A DNA stretch of 64,000 nt, from contig JALHNZ010000013.1 in the NCBI GenBank assembly GCA_022843265.1, positions 1 through 64,000 on the forward strand, given 5' to 3'. The stretch comes from Gemmatimonadaceae bacterium (GTDB lineage Bacteria > Gemmatimonadota > Gemmatimonadetes > Gemmatimonadales > Gemmatimonadaceae). The notes beneath the pieces were generated by a model that saw only the letters and a program-made list of their open reading frames with translations, was not told where the DNA came from and did no database searches. Below are positions 34,209-41,598 of the stretch, in pieces. Made by a program: the position numbers and the translations under genes. Positions within the stretch are counted from its first letter, which is position 1, and each line of letters opens with the position of its first letter.

Positions 34209-35996
34209 CTACGATGCACCAAACCGGAAAAGCAGCAACAGCATCACAACCAACACGCCGAACACTATTGGCGCCACACTTCGCAACGCGTCGTCGGCTC
34301 GCGCGGGATGCTCGACCCGAACCCTGGCGCGAAGCGACTGAAGCGCGACGATAACAGGCGCGGCAACCGCGCCGCTTAGTGTGGGACTCGCGCCGCTCTT
34401 CGCGCGCTCGCTTGGATCACGTCCAATTCCTGTCCCCTGCGCTCGCACCCAATGCCAGAGCGCGCGAAGCGGAACAAGCAGGTCGCCTGAAGGCACGCGC
34501 CACAACGGTAGCAAACGTTGAGATGAAGCCCACGCGGCGGCACCCACCAGTACCAATGCCAGCGCGATTGGCCACATGAGTGAGACAGCGTCCAACCATT
34601 CGGCACCGGGCCAGGCGGGGGCCGCGCTCGGCAGGCCGAGTGACCACACCCCCAGCACAACGAGCCCCACTGACATCAGCCAACCAACGGGCCATGACGA
34701 AACGACCTCGCCTTCTGCCGTTTCGTGCGCAAGACACCAGAGGGCGCGCACCACGAGCAGCGTGGTGCCAGCCGCAGCGAGCGAGAGTGCCGTGCCAAGC
34801 CACGGCCACACACTCGCCACATCGTACAATGCGTACTTGGTCACGAGCTTGGCCGCCGCGCCGCTCGTGAAGGGGGCACCAGCAAGCGACGCACCAACGA
34901 GAGCGCACAACGAGACGACCAGCACTCGACTGAATCGGTCTGAGCCTCGTGCGGTGTCGACACCAAGAAAGAGTGACGCTTTCGCGAGCCCGTGATGCAC
35001 CGCAAACAGGGTAACCGCGCCGATCGCGAGCGGCGCGATAGACGGAGTGTGCAACGCCGCACCAATCGGCACCATAAGCAATCCCATCTGACTGATACTC
35101 GAGTAGCCCAGCACCGTGACAGACGCATGCTGCATGATGCCGACCAAAGCGCCGCCAAACGCACCCGTGAGCCCCACTACAATGATGAACGCACCGAGCG
35201 TGGGCAACGAAACAGTGCCGAGCGGGAGCGTACTCAACATGCCGAGCACGCCCGCATTGATCATCGCGCCACCGAGCACCGCCGCCACGGGTGGTGGTGC
35301 ATGTGTATATGCGCCCGGTAGCCAGAAGTGCAGGCCTACCACGGCGGTCTTCACACCAAAGCCCATCCACAAACAGAGCGTTGCGATCGCGGCGTGCGAC
35401 GACGTCGCAATGGCCACGGGAACGTCCGTGAGTAGCGGACTGGAGAGACCACGGGTGGCAATCAGCAATCCGCTCAGAATCAGCACTTCGCCGAACACGG
35501 TCATCGCCACATACACTCGCCCCGCGGCGAACGCGTCGTCGGTCCGCGTGTGCACCACCAGCAGATACGCGCTAAACGACATCAGCGCGAAAAACGTGTA
35601 GAAACCAGCGACATCCTGCACGAGCATCGCCGCGACGTTGCCGGTCATGGCGAGCAGCCATCCGAGTTGCAACGAGGTGCGATGCGTTCCGTCAACAAAG
35701 CGCGTTCGCATGTGCAGTCCGGCCAGTATCCAGACCAGCGCCGCGGCCGCGAGCAGCGCACGACGCGCCGGATCAATTTCCCAGACACTGCCGAGTAACA
35801 ACCACGGCAGTTCGAGGCGTATGCCTTGAGTAGCACCAAGCGCAGCGATGAGCGCGGGAATGGGCGCGAGCGTTACAAGCCACGACCACCACGATGCGTC
35901 TTGTAGCGTGCCGCGAAACACGGCGCTCGTGGCCAGCATCGTTGCCAGAGCCAGAGGCCACGCAACGGTTAGCACAAGCAGCACGACCCCGATCAT
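34209..35996 (-). CDS. third MrpD/NuoL-like antiporter subunit, degenerate
   Basis: A 595-residue protein with about 14-16 helices in the proton-pumping-MrpDM family. The TM7 Lys-His region is kept (VKTAVVGLHFWLPGAYTH). However, the position of the conserved TM5 Glu reads FFALMSFSAYLLVVH, where its paralogue has FYELLTLSTYPLVVH, so Glu is replaced by Ala. The TM8 His and Lys (LLHAVAVVKAG in the paralogue) are replaced by Gly and Asn (LGGAMINAG). It therefore may be a structural subunit that does not itself move protons. It starts with ATGA overlap and closes the operon; its C-terminal extra helix could be an added anchor. Confidence 0.78.
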   Translation of the reverse strand: MIGVVLLVLTVAWPLALATMLATSAVFRGTLQDASWWSWLVTLAPIPALIAALGATQGIRLELPWLLLGSVWEIDPARRALLAAAALVWILAGLHMRTRFVDGTHRTSLQLGWLLAMTGNVAAMLVQDVAGFYTFFALMSFSAYLLVVHTRTDDAFAAGRVYVAMTVFGEVLILSGLLIATRGLSSPLLTDVPVAIATSSHAAIATLCLWMGFGVKTAVVGLHFWLPGAYTHAPPPVAAVLGGAMINAGVLGMLSTLPLGTVSLPTLGAFIIVVGLTGAFGGALVGIMQHASVTVLGYSSISQMGLLMVPIGAALHTPSIAPLAIGAVTLFAVHHGLAKASLFLGVDTARGSDRFSRVLVVSLCALVGASLAGAPFTSGAAAKLVTKYALYDVASVWPWLGTALSLAAAGTTLLVVRALWCLAHETAEGEVVSSWPVGWLMSVGLVVLGVWSLGLPSAAPAWPGAEWLDAVSLMWPIALALVLVGAAAWASSQRLLPLWRVPSGDLLVPLRALWHWVRAQGTGIGRDPSERAKSGASPTLSGAVAAPVIVALQSLRARVRVEHPARADDALRSVAPIVFGVLVVMLLLLFRFGAS

Positions 35997-37504
35997 TGTG
36001 TGTACACCCGCGCCACCACCAACATCGCCCAGCGCAACGGACTGTACGGCATGTTCGCAAAGACGCCAGCACCCACGGTGAAGACGGCCGTGGCAATGGT
36101 TGGAATGAGAAGCCAGCGATTGGTTTCGCCCGTTCCGAACGAGTGCTCATCCGGCCATGGGGCAGTCTGCGGACGGAACCAGAGACGATGCACGATCGGC
36201 AGGAAATACGCCGCATTGAGCAGACTGCTGAGCACGAGCACACCGAGCACCCAGGGCATTCCTGACTCAAGCGCACCGAGCCCGAGATACCACTTGCTGA
36301 CAAATCCGGCGAGGGGCGGCACCCCGATCATTCCAAACGCACCAATCGTGAACGCCGCACTCGTGACGGGCATACGACGTCCAGCGCCATCGAGCTCCGC
36401 GATATCATGCACGCCCAGTGTTTCCGCGTAGTTTCCCGCGCAGAAGAAGAGCGTGATTTTCATCAACCCCTGATGCAGCAGGTGCGCCAGACCACCGATG
36501 GATCCCCACGGCCCAAAGAGCGCAATGCCGAGCGCAATGTACGACACCTGGCTGATGGTGGAGTAGGCGAGTCGTTTCTTGATTTCCGTTTGAAAGAGCG
36601 CGCGCACCGAGCCCCAGAGAATCGTTATGCTGGCGAGTACGGCCAGCGGAAACAACACGCCGAGCGCCTGCGCCGTTTCTACACCGTAGACGTTGTACAC
36701 GACGCGAACAATGCCAAACGCGCCGGCTTTCACCACGGCCACGGCGTGCAGCAACGCACTCACCGGTGCCGGTGCCACCATGGCAATGGGAAGCCAGCCG
36801 TGCAATGGGACCAACGCGGCCTTCACCCCAAGGCCGGCGATCAACAACCAGAAGGCGACGCGCAGCAGTGTTGCATCGTACGACGCTTCGCTCACCAGTG
36901 CGCCCGTGTCTGCGAACGACACGTCACCCACAAGACTCGTGAACAGCGCGACGCCAACGAGCAACACGGCACCGCCACCGATCGTGTAGCGCAAATACGT
37001 TCGGCCCGCATTGAGTGACTTGGGTGTGCCACGGTGCACAACCAGCGGGTAAGTGGACAACGTCAACAGTTCATAAAAGACGAGAAACGTGACAAGATTG
37101 CCCGCCAGCGCAATTCCCATCGTGCTCGCCACACACAGACTGAAGAACCCGAAGAACCGACTACGATTGGGCGCACCTTCGAGATAGCCAATCGCGTAAA
37201 TGGTGGTGAACAACCACAGGGCCGCCGACAGACCGGCAAAGAGCATGGACATGGCGTCGGCTCGCAACACGAAGTCCACGCCGGGCATCATGCCAAAGCG
37301 CAGTTCGTAGTTGTTGCCAAACGCAACACCCCACGTCATGTACGCCACCAACGCAAGCTTCACAACAGCCGCGCCAAGATTGAGCACGGTGCGTACGCCT
37401 TGTCGGTGTTCGGCGAGCAACATGATCAGCAACGCCGGCACCAATGACGTGCCGAGCACGGCGAGCGGCAACCACCAGCCGCTGATCTCCGGAATGGGGC
37501 TCAC
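35993..37504 (-). CDS. MrpA-N/NuoL-like antiporter subunit
   Basis: A 503-residue multi-helix protein of the proton-pumping family. I take the GTG at 37504 (VSPIPEISGWWLPLAVLG), which overlaps the preceding stop as GTGA; the track start has 89 unlikely residues. TM5 Glu (FLVFYELLTLSTYPLVVH), the TM7 Lys/His (GVKAALVPLHGWLPIAM) and TM8 His/Lys (ALLHAVAVVKAGAFG) are all present, so it should be an active cation/proton channel. The TM8 His is typical of NuoL, MbhH and MrpA N-terminal halves, so this may replace the missing MrpA core. Confidence 0.85.
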   Translation of the reverse strand: MSPIPEISGWWLPLAVLGTSLVPALLIMLLAEHRQGVRTVLNLGAAVVKLALVAYMTWGVAFGNNYELRFGMMPGVDFVLRADAMSMLFAGLSAALWLFTTIYAIGYLEGAPNRSRFFGFFSLCVASTMGIALAGNLVTFLVFYELLTLSTYPLVVHRGTPKSLNAGRTYLRYTIGGGAVLLVGVALFTSLVGDVSFADTGALVSEASYDATLLRVAFWLLIAGLGVKAALVPLHGWLPIAMVAPAPVSALLHAVAVVKAGAFGIVRVVYNVYGVETAQALGVLFPLAVLASITILWGSVRALFQTEIKKRLAYSTISQVSYIALGIALFGPWGSIGGLAHLLHQGLMKITLFFCAGNYAETLGVHDIAELDGAGRRMPVTSAAFTIGAFGMIGVPPLAGFVSKWYLGLGALESGMPWVLGVLVLSSLLNAAYFLPIVHRLWFRPQTAPWPDEHSFGTGETNRWLLIPTIATAVFTVGAGVFANMPYSPLRWAMLVVARVYTQ

Positions 37505-38994
37505 GTTCCACCCGCCATCACGCGAAGCCCGCTGGTCATGGTAGACAACGGCGCCTGACTTGCCAGTCCGAGCGCAATGGCCATGGCGGCCAGCGTGAGC
37601 GCCACCCAATCGTAGCCGCGCGGCGTGGGCGTAAACTGCGAATCCTTGCTCTCGACAAACGATTCGCGAAACACACGAAACACATAACCTGCGGTGAGCA
37701 ATCCTCCGCTCAGCAACACACACAACCAGAACCACTGACCACTCGCGAGCGCGCTCTGCAGCAGCAACCACTTGGCGTTGAATCCGCCACTTGGTGGTAG
37801 TCCCATCAGACTGACGCCCGCGAGTCCGAACGCGAACAACGACATGGGCATGTGTCGGCCAATACCGGCCAGATCAGCCACACCACCGCGACCGGCGGCC
37901 GCGATCAGCGTGCCGCTGGCCAGAAACATCGCGGACTTTGCAAACGCGTGCGCGACCAGATGCAACAACATGCCTTGCGTCGCAAGCGCCGCCGCCGACA
38001 CACCAGTGCCTACGGCCAGCGGGAAAAACAGAAACAAATATCCCAGCTGCGCTACCGTCGAGTGCGCCACGAGCATTTTCAGTTTCGGTTCACGCAGCGC
38101 CTGCCAGCCGCCCCAGAGCACCGCACCGGCACCTAACACTCCAAGTCCTTGCGCGGCGAGCGGTGTCACAGCCTCTGGCGCCACGTCAAACCACAAGCGA
38201 AACAAAATGTAGAACGAACCTTTGACCACGAGCGCTGACAGCAAGGCGCTCACGGGCGTGAGCGCGACGCCATGCGCGGGCGGAAGCCAACCGTGCAGCG
38301 GAAACAGCGCCGTCTTGAGACACAACCCAATCGTCATCAGCGCAATCGCCAGTTGGGTCAGTGGCTCTCGCGCGATCAGTTCTGCCAACTCCGGGAGCGC
38401 CAGCGTTCCGTACGCGGCATAGATGAGAGCTACACCCAGCAGATAGGCCAGCGAGCCGAGCAACGCGGCCATGAGGTAGCGCAATGCCGACGACAATGCC
38501 GTTTCACTACCACCGAGCGCGACAAGCCCAACCGCCGACAATCCGAGCAGTTCAAGTCCGACGTACAAGTTGAAGAGGTCGCCAGCCAGCCAAATGCCGT
38601 TGAGCGATGTCACGAGCAGCCAGAACAGCGGCCAAAAATAGCGCGGCGTCTCGGCGTCAGCGTCGTGAGCGGCGCGTTCAGTAGTCATCACGTACACCGC
38701 GCACGCGGCCGACACCACCGCCGTGAGCAGCACGAGCGTGACGGCGAGACCATCAGCCCGTAATCCGATACCGAGTGGCGCGCTCCAGCCGCCCAGCGCG
38801 TGCGCGGCGGGACCGCTGCGTGCCACTGATGTGTACAGCGCAACGCCAAGCGCGACGTGCAGCAAGACGCCAATGGCGTGCACCGCGATCGTCAATGCTC
38901 CGCGACGTGACTCGATGAGCACGGCAATGACCGCCCACGCGAGCGGCGCAACCAGTAGCCATGGCAAGAGCTGCCCTGCGCTGACAGCCGTCAC
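37501..38994 (-). CDS. mrpD: Na+/H+ antiporter subunit D-like
   Basis: A 497-residue protein of about 14 helices with the MrpD/NuoM pattern: TM5 Glu in LYVGLELLGLSAVGLVALGG, TM7 in CLKTALFPLHGWLPPAHGVALTPVSALLSALVVKGSFY (Lys, His and second Lys kept). No TM8 His, as in MrpD (family-known MrpD has Thr/Lys there). It should form one of the ion channels of the complex. GTG start at 38994; no better in-frame start exists upstream. It stands 22 bp after the MrpC stop. Confidence 0.85.
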   Translation of the reverse strand: MTAVSAGQLLPWLLVAPLAWAVIAVLIESRRGALTIAVHAIGVLLHVALGVALYTSVARSGPAAHALGGWSAPLGIGLRADGLAVTLVLLTAVVSAACAVYVMTTERAAHDADAETPRYFWPLFWLLVTSLNGIWLAGDLFNLYVGLELLGLSAVGLVALGGSETALSSALRYLMAALLGSLAYLLGVALIYAAYGTLALPELAELIAREPLTQLAIALMTIGLCLKTALFPLHGWLPPAHGVALTPVSALLSALVVKGSFYILFRLWFDVAPEAVTPLAAQGLGVLGAGAVLWGGWQALREPKLKMLVAHSTVAQLGYLFLFFPLAVGTGVSAAALATQGMLLHLVAHAFAKSAMFLASGTLIAAAGRGGVADLAGIGRHMPMSLFAFGLAGVSLMGLPPSGGFNAKWLLLQSALASGQWFWLCVLLSGGLLTAGYVFRVFRESFVESKDSQFTPTPRGYDWVALTLAAMAIALGLASQAPLSTMTSGLRVMAGGT

Positions 38995-39016
38995 GCCGAG
39001 ACCGCCAACATGGTGG

Positions 39017-39316
39017 TCACGACTGATCTTCCGGGAGTGCCGTGCTCCGACTCAACGCAAACCAGCGACGCAGCAGTATGATGGCCAATGCGGTTGCCGA
39101 GACGGCCACCACGATACCCGTCAGCACGAGCGCTTGCGGCACGGGGTCAGGTCCTCGGCCGTCTTGAGCGAGGCCGACAAGAATAAGGAAGGTGCCGCCG
39201 CCCATCACATTAAACGCCAGCAAGCGACGCAGCAGATGCGTGTGCGTGAGAAAGGCATACATCGCCATGGCAAACAGCACCACGCCCACGTAGGCATAGA
39301 GGCGATCAGCGTTCAT
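39017..39316 (-). CDS. mrpC: Na+/H+ antiporter subunit C-like (NuoK-like)
   Basis: A 99-residue protein with three helices (LYAYVGVVLFAMAMYAFL; LLRRLLAFNVMGGGTFLILVGLA; VPQALVLTGIVVAVSATALAIILLRR). It matches MrpC/MnhC/NuoK, with LAFNVMGGG corresponding to the conserved second-helix region and DPVPQALVLTGIVV to the third. Its ATG overlaps the end of the upstream MrpB-type gene by 4 bp. It probably links the pump subunits to the rest of the membrane arm. Confidence 0.88.
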   Translation of the reverse strand: MNADRLYAYVGVVLFAMAMYAFLTHTHLLRRLLAFNVMGGGTFLILVGLAQDGRGPDPVPQALVLTGIVVAVSATALAIILLRRWFALSRSTALPEDQS

Positions 39317-40011
39317 GCCTCGCCTCGTTGCGCGGGTGCTGCGGCAGGCCGCGACTGCGGTGCGTTGTCAAACAGACTGAACAACACTACGGCAATAGAG
39401 AGCGTAAGCGCGGCTTCGATCATCAGAATGAGCGCGCCTGCCCACGCCGGTGGATACGCCAACAGCGGTTGACCAGCCAACAGCGTTCCAGCGGCCACGA
39501 GCAAGAATACCGACAGCCCGAAGACAACAACCACGCGCGACGCCAGACGGTCGTCGACCGACAACACGGCAAGTCCGGACAATCGCAGCAACACCGCTGC
39601 GCCCGCGAGCACAGAGCCCGCCTGAAAGGCACCGCCAGGTCGAGTGCTGCCAGCCCACAGCAGGTACGCCGCCACGAGCACCAGGAGCGGAGTAATCCGC
39701 CACACGAACGTATCGAGAATCAGATACGGTTGGCTCGCAGGCATGCGCTCGCGAGGCGTATCCCGCAACGCGAGCGCAACCACAGCAGCGGCGAGCAAGA
39801 CCGCGATTTCAAGGAGTGTATCGTAGCTTCGAAAGTTGAGCAGTACGGCGGTGATGTCGTGACTCACCCCGCTCGCTGGCATGGCTTCTCGCACAAGCGC
39901 GGGTAATGACACCGTGGGGATTGAACGCACGCCAATGGCCTGCCAGAGCGCGATACCGACCGCAACACTCGCCACGCCGGCCACCGCGTGTCGCGCAACA
40001 CGGCGTCTCAC
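39313..40011 (-). CDS. mrpB: MbhE-MnhB fusion (MrpA C-terminal end fused to MrpB)
   Basis: A 232-residue protein in two parts. Residues 1 to about 85 match the MbhE part found at the C-terminus of MrpA: two helices with the tell-tale stretch SHDITAVLLNFRSYDTLLEIAVLLAAAVVAL. Residues about 95-232 match MrpB (MnhB): LILDTFVWRITPLLVLVAAYLLWAGSTRPGGAFQAGSVLAGAAVLL. So the MrpA end is joined to MrpB. The start is GTG, overlapping the upstream stop as GTGA. Confidence 0.82.
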   Translation of the reverse strand: MRRRVARHAVAGVASVAVGIALWQAIGVRSIPTVSLPALVREAMPASGVSHDITAVLLNFRSYDTLLEIAVLLAAAVVALALRDTPRERMPASQPYLILDTFVWRITPLLVLVAAYLLWAGSTRPGGAFQAGSVLAGAAVLLRLSGLAVLSVDDRLASRVVVVFGLSVFLLVAAGTLLAGQPLLAYPPAWAGALILMIEAALTLSIAVVLFSLFDNAPQSRPAAAPAQRGEA

Positions 40012-40298
40012 GTTGATCCCTTAACCGCGTCGTCATCGTTGTGCGATGGTGTCACGCTGCGGCTTTTCAGGTGTCCGATTGCATCCAGCAGCAGCGCACC
40101 CGTGAGTCCCGCGCCAATTGCGGCTTCGGCCAGCGCCAGATCTGGCGCCTGCAAACGCACCCACGCAAGCGCCATCAACAATCCGAACACAACAAACAAC
40201 ACCACACCACGAAAGAGCGTCTTCGAGAACAGCGCACCCGCGGCCGTCGCGACAAGCACGACGCCCAGCACCCAGTCAAACGCCAGCGATATCGTCAT
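40008..40298 (-). CDS. DUF4040/MbhD-like antiporter subunit
   Basis: A protein of about 96 residues starting at MTISLAFDWVLGVV, with ATGA overlap. Three helices with the motif GLLMALAWVRLQAPDLALAEAAIGAGLTGALLLDAI match DUF4040 (MbhD), the module that normally sits inside the C-terminal half of MrpA. Here it stands alone between MrpG and the MbhE-MrpB fusion. It contains the conserved Glu (LALAEAAIG), which in MrpA belongs to the proton path. A charged tail (NDDDAVKG) follows. Confidence 0.82.
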   Translation of the reverse strand: MTISLAFDWVLGVVLVATAAGALFSKTLFRGVVLFVVFGLLMALAWVRLQAPDLALAEAAIGAGLTGALLLDAIGHLKSRSVTPSHNDDDAVKGST

Positions 40299-40606
40299 GC
40301 CGTTGGCTTCTCCGTCCATGGTTGCAGCCCACGCGCACGCGCACGTCGCGCGACGAGCTGACCCGAGGTGGCGCTGCCAGCCAACACCACCAGCCAGACG
40401 AGCAGCAGCTTGAAGCCCTCACTCACGCTCCCCGCCGCGGGCAACAAACCAAGGACCAGCAACCCAAGTCCCAGATTGTCCGCCTTGGTGAGCGCATGCA
40501 CGCGCGTGTACACATCAGGAAATCGGAGCACACCGAGCGTTCCCACCGCGTAGAATCCCGCTCCGCACACGAGCAGCAGTGTCTGCACCCACTCAAGCCA
40601 CGTCAT
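40295..40606 (-). CDS. mrpG: Na+/H+ antiporter subunit G-like
   Basis: A 103-residue protein starting at MTWLEWVQTLLLVCG with GGGAGG at ideal distance; the track start is 103 residues too long. It has three helices with the MrpG/MnhG motif FYAVGTLGVLRFPDVYTRVHALTKADNLGLGLLVLG. It overlaps MrpF by 14 bp and the DUF4040 gene by 4 bp. Required for assembly in known Mrp complexes. Confidence 0.9.
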   Translation of the reverse strand: MTWLEWVQTLLLVCGAGFYAVGTLGVLRFPDVYTRVHALTKADNLGLGLLVLGLLPAAGSVSEGFKLLLVWLVVLAGSATSGQLVARRARARGLQPWTEKPTA

Positions 40607-40928
40607 GATCCTCCCGGTGCTGTGATGGTCGCTGGTTCGGCATCTCCGGCAATTCGCTGGCCGGGTCCGCTCCAACGCGTCCCACAAAGGCCACGACCGC
40701 GAGGACGGCGAGAACCGCCAACACAAGCGCCACATTTCGCAACGCGGGTTCACGAAGCACGACGGAGAGCACGAGCATGATGCCCACACCCGTCGTGCCA
40801 AAGAGTTGTGCGGCGAGCATGCGATCCTCGGCGGCGGGCCCGCGCCACACGCGCAGTAGCCCGGCGACAAGTGTGAGCAGTAGCACGAACGCAATCGCTG
40901 CGCACACCGTGTCAAAACTGTCGCTCAT
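40593..40928 (-). CDS. mrpF: Na+/H+ antiporter subunit F-like
   Basis: A 111-residue protein with three helices: VCAAIAFVLLLTLVAGLLRVWRGP, then AEDRMLAAQLFGTTGVGIMLVLSVV and NVALVLAVLAVLAVVAFVGRV. The motif RVWRGPAAEDRMLAAQLFGT fits MrpF/MnhF. The charged tail is Pro/Gln-rich. Its ATG overlaps the upstream subunit-E gene as ATGA. Confidence 0.87.
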   Translation of the reverse strand: MSDSFDTVCAAIAFVLLLTLVAGLLRVWRGPAAEDRMLAAQLFGTTGVGIMLVLSVVLREPALRNVALVLAVLAVLAVVAFVGRVGADPASELPEMPNQRPSQHREDHDVA

Positions 40929-41392
40929 GTCAGCGTTCGTTGAAAGATCGCGGCAATTCGACGCTCCACCTCACCAAGCTCACCGACCACATCATGCTGT
41001 GCATCGAGGACATGTACGGCCAGGCAATCGTCATCGATCGAGACACAAAGCGAACCCGGCAGCAAACTGAGGGTTCCCGCGAAGAGCACACGGGGTGCCC
41101 CCGCGCCCAGAAGTGTGCGATATGTCACCACCGCCGGCGACAGCGGAATCACCGGCGACAGCGTGCGTCTCGCCACATCCACACCGGCCGCGAGCGAGCG
41201 ACGCATGAAAAACAACAAGAATCCTGGTACCGCGCGCCACTGCACGCGGTGTGCGGGCTGCGGTCGCCAGCGCGTGACCACCACAGCGATCGCAACGATC
41301 ACGGGCGCGCCGATGAGCCAACTGTCCGATGCCCCTCCCGTGAGCACCGCCCAGATGACAACACCGAGGAGTAACGACGACCAGGATATCAT
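40925..41392 (-). CDS. mrpE: Na+/H+ antiporter subunit E-like, first gene of operon
   Basis: A protein of about 155 residues starting at MISWSSLLLGVVIWAVLTGG; the remaining upstream residues of the track ORF are non-coding. Two helices are followed by a cytosolic domain with the MrpE pattern: FMRRSLAAGVDVARRTLSP, then VLFAGTLSLLPGSLCVSIDDDCLAVHVLD. It begins the nine-gene mrpE-F-G-(DUF4040)-(MbhE-B)-C-D-(A-like)-(degenerate D) operon. The 206-bp gap to the divergent Ig-lipoprotein gene should hold the promoter. Confidence 0.87.
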   Translation of the reverse strand: MISWSSLLLGVVIWAVLTGGASDSWLIGAPVIVAIAVVVTRWRPQPAHRVQWRAVPGFLLFFMRRSLAAGVDVARRTLSPVIPLSPAVVTYRTLLGAGAPRVLFAGTLSLLPGSLCVSIDDDCLAVHVLDAQHDVVGELGEVERRIAAIFQRTLT

Positions 41393-41598
41393 ATGAAAAA
41401 ACCCAAGCGAGTCATGCCTTCGATGATAGCACCAAACGTGGCGCTCGTATCGATTTTGGGCGCTCGAGGACCGACACCACGCCGAGGGTGAGCCAGTTTC
41501 CCCCGTTTTCACGCGTGTGGAAGATACTGTGCTGCGGTGCGTCCCCGCAGTGCACGTCCTGCGTTGTCGACGCGGCCCATCCTCCTGGAGCAATTCGC

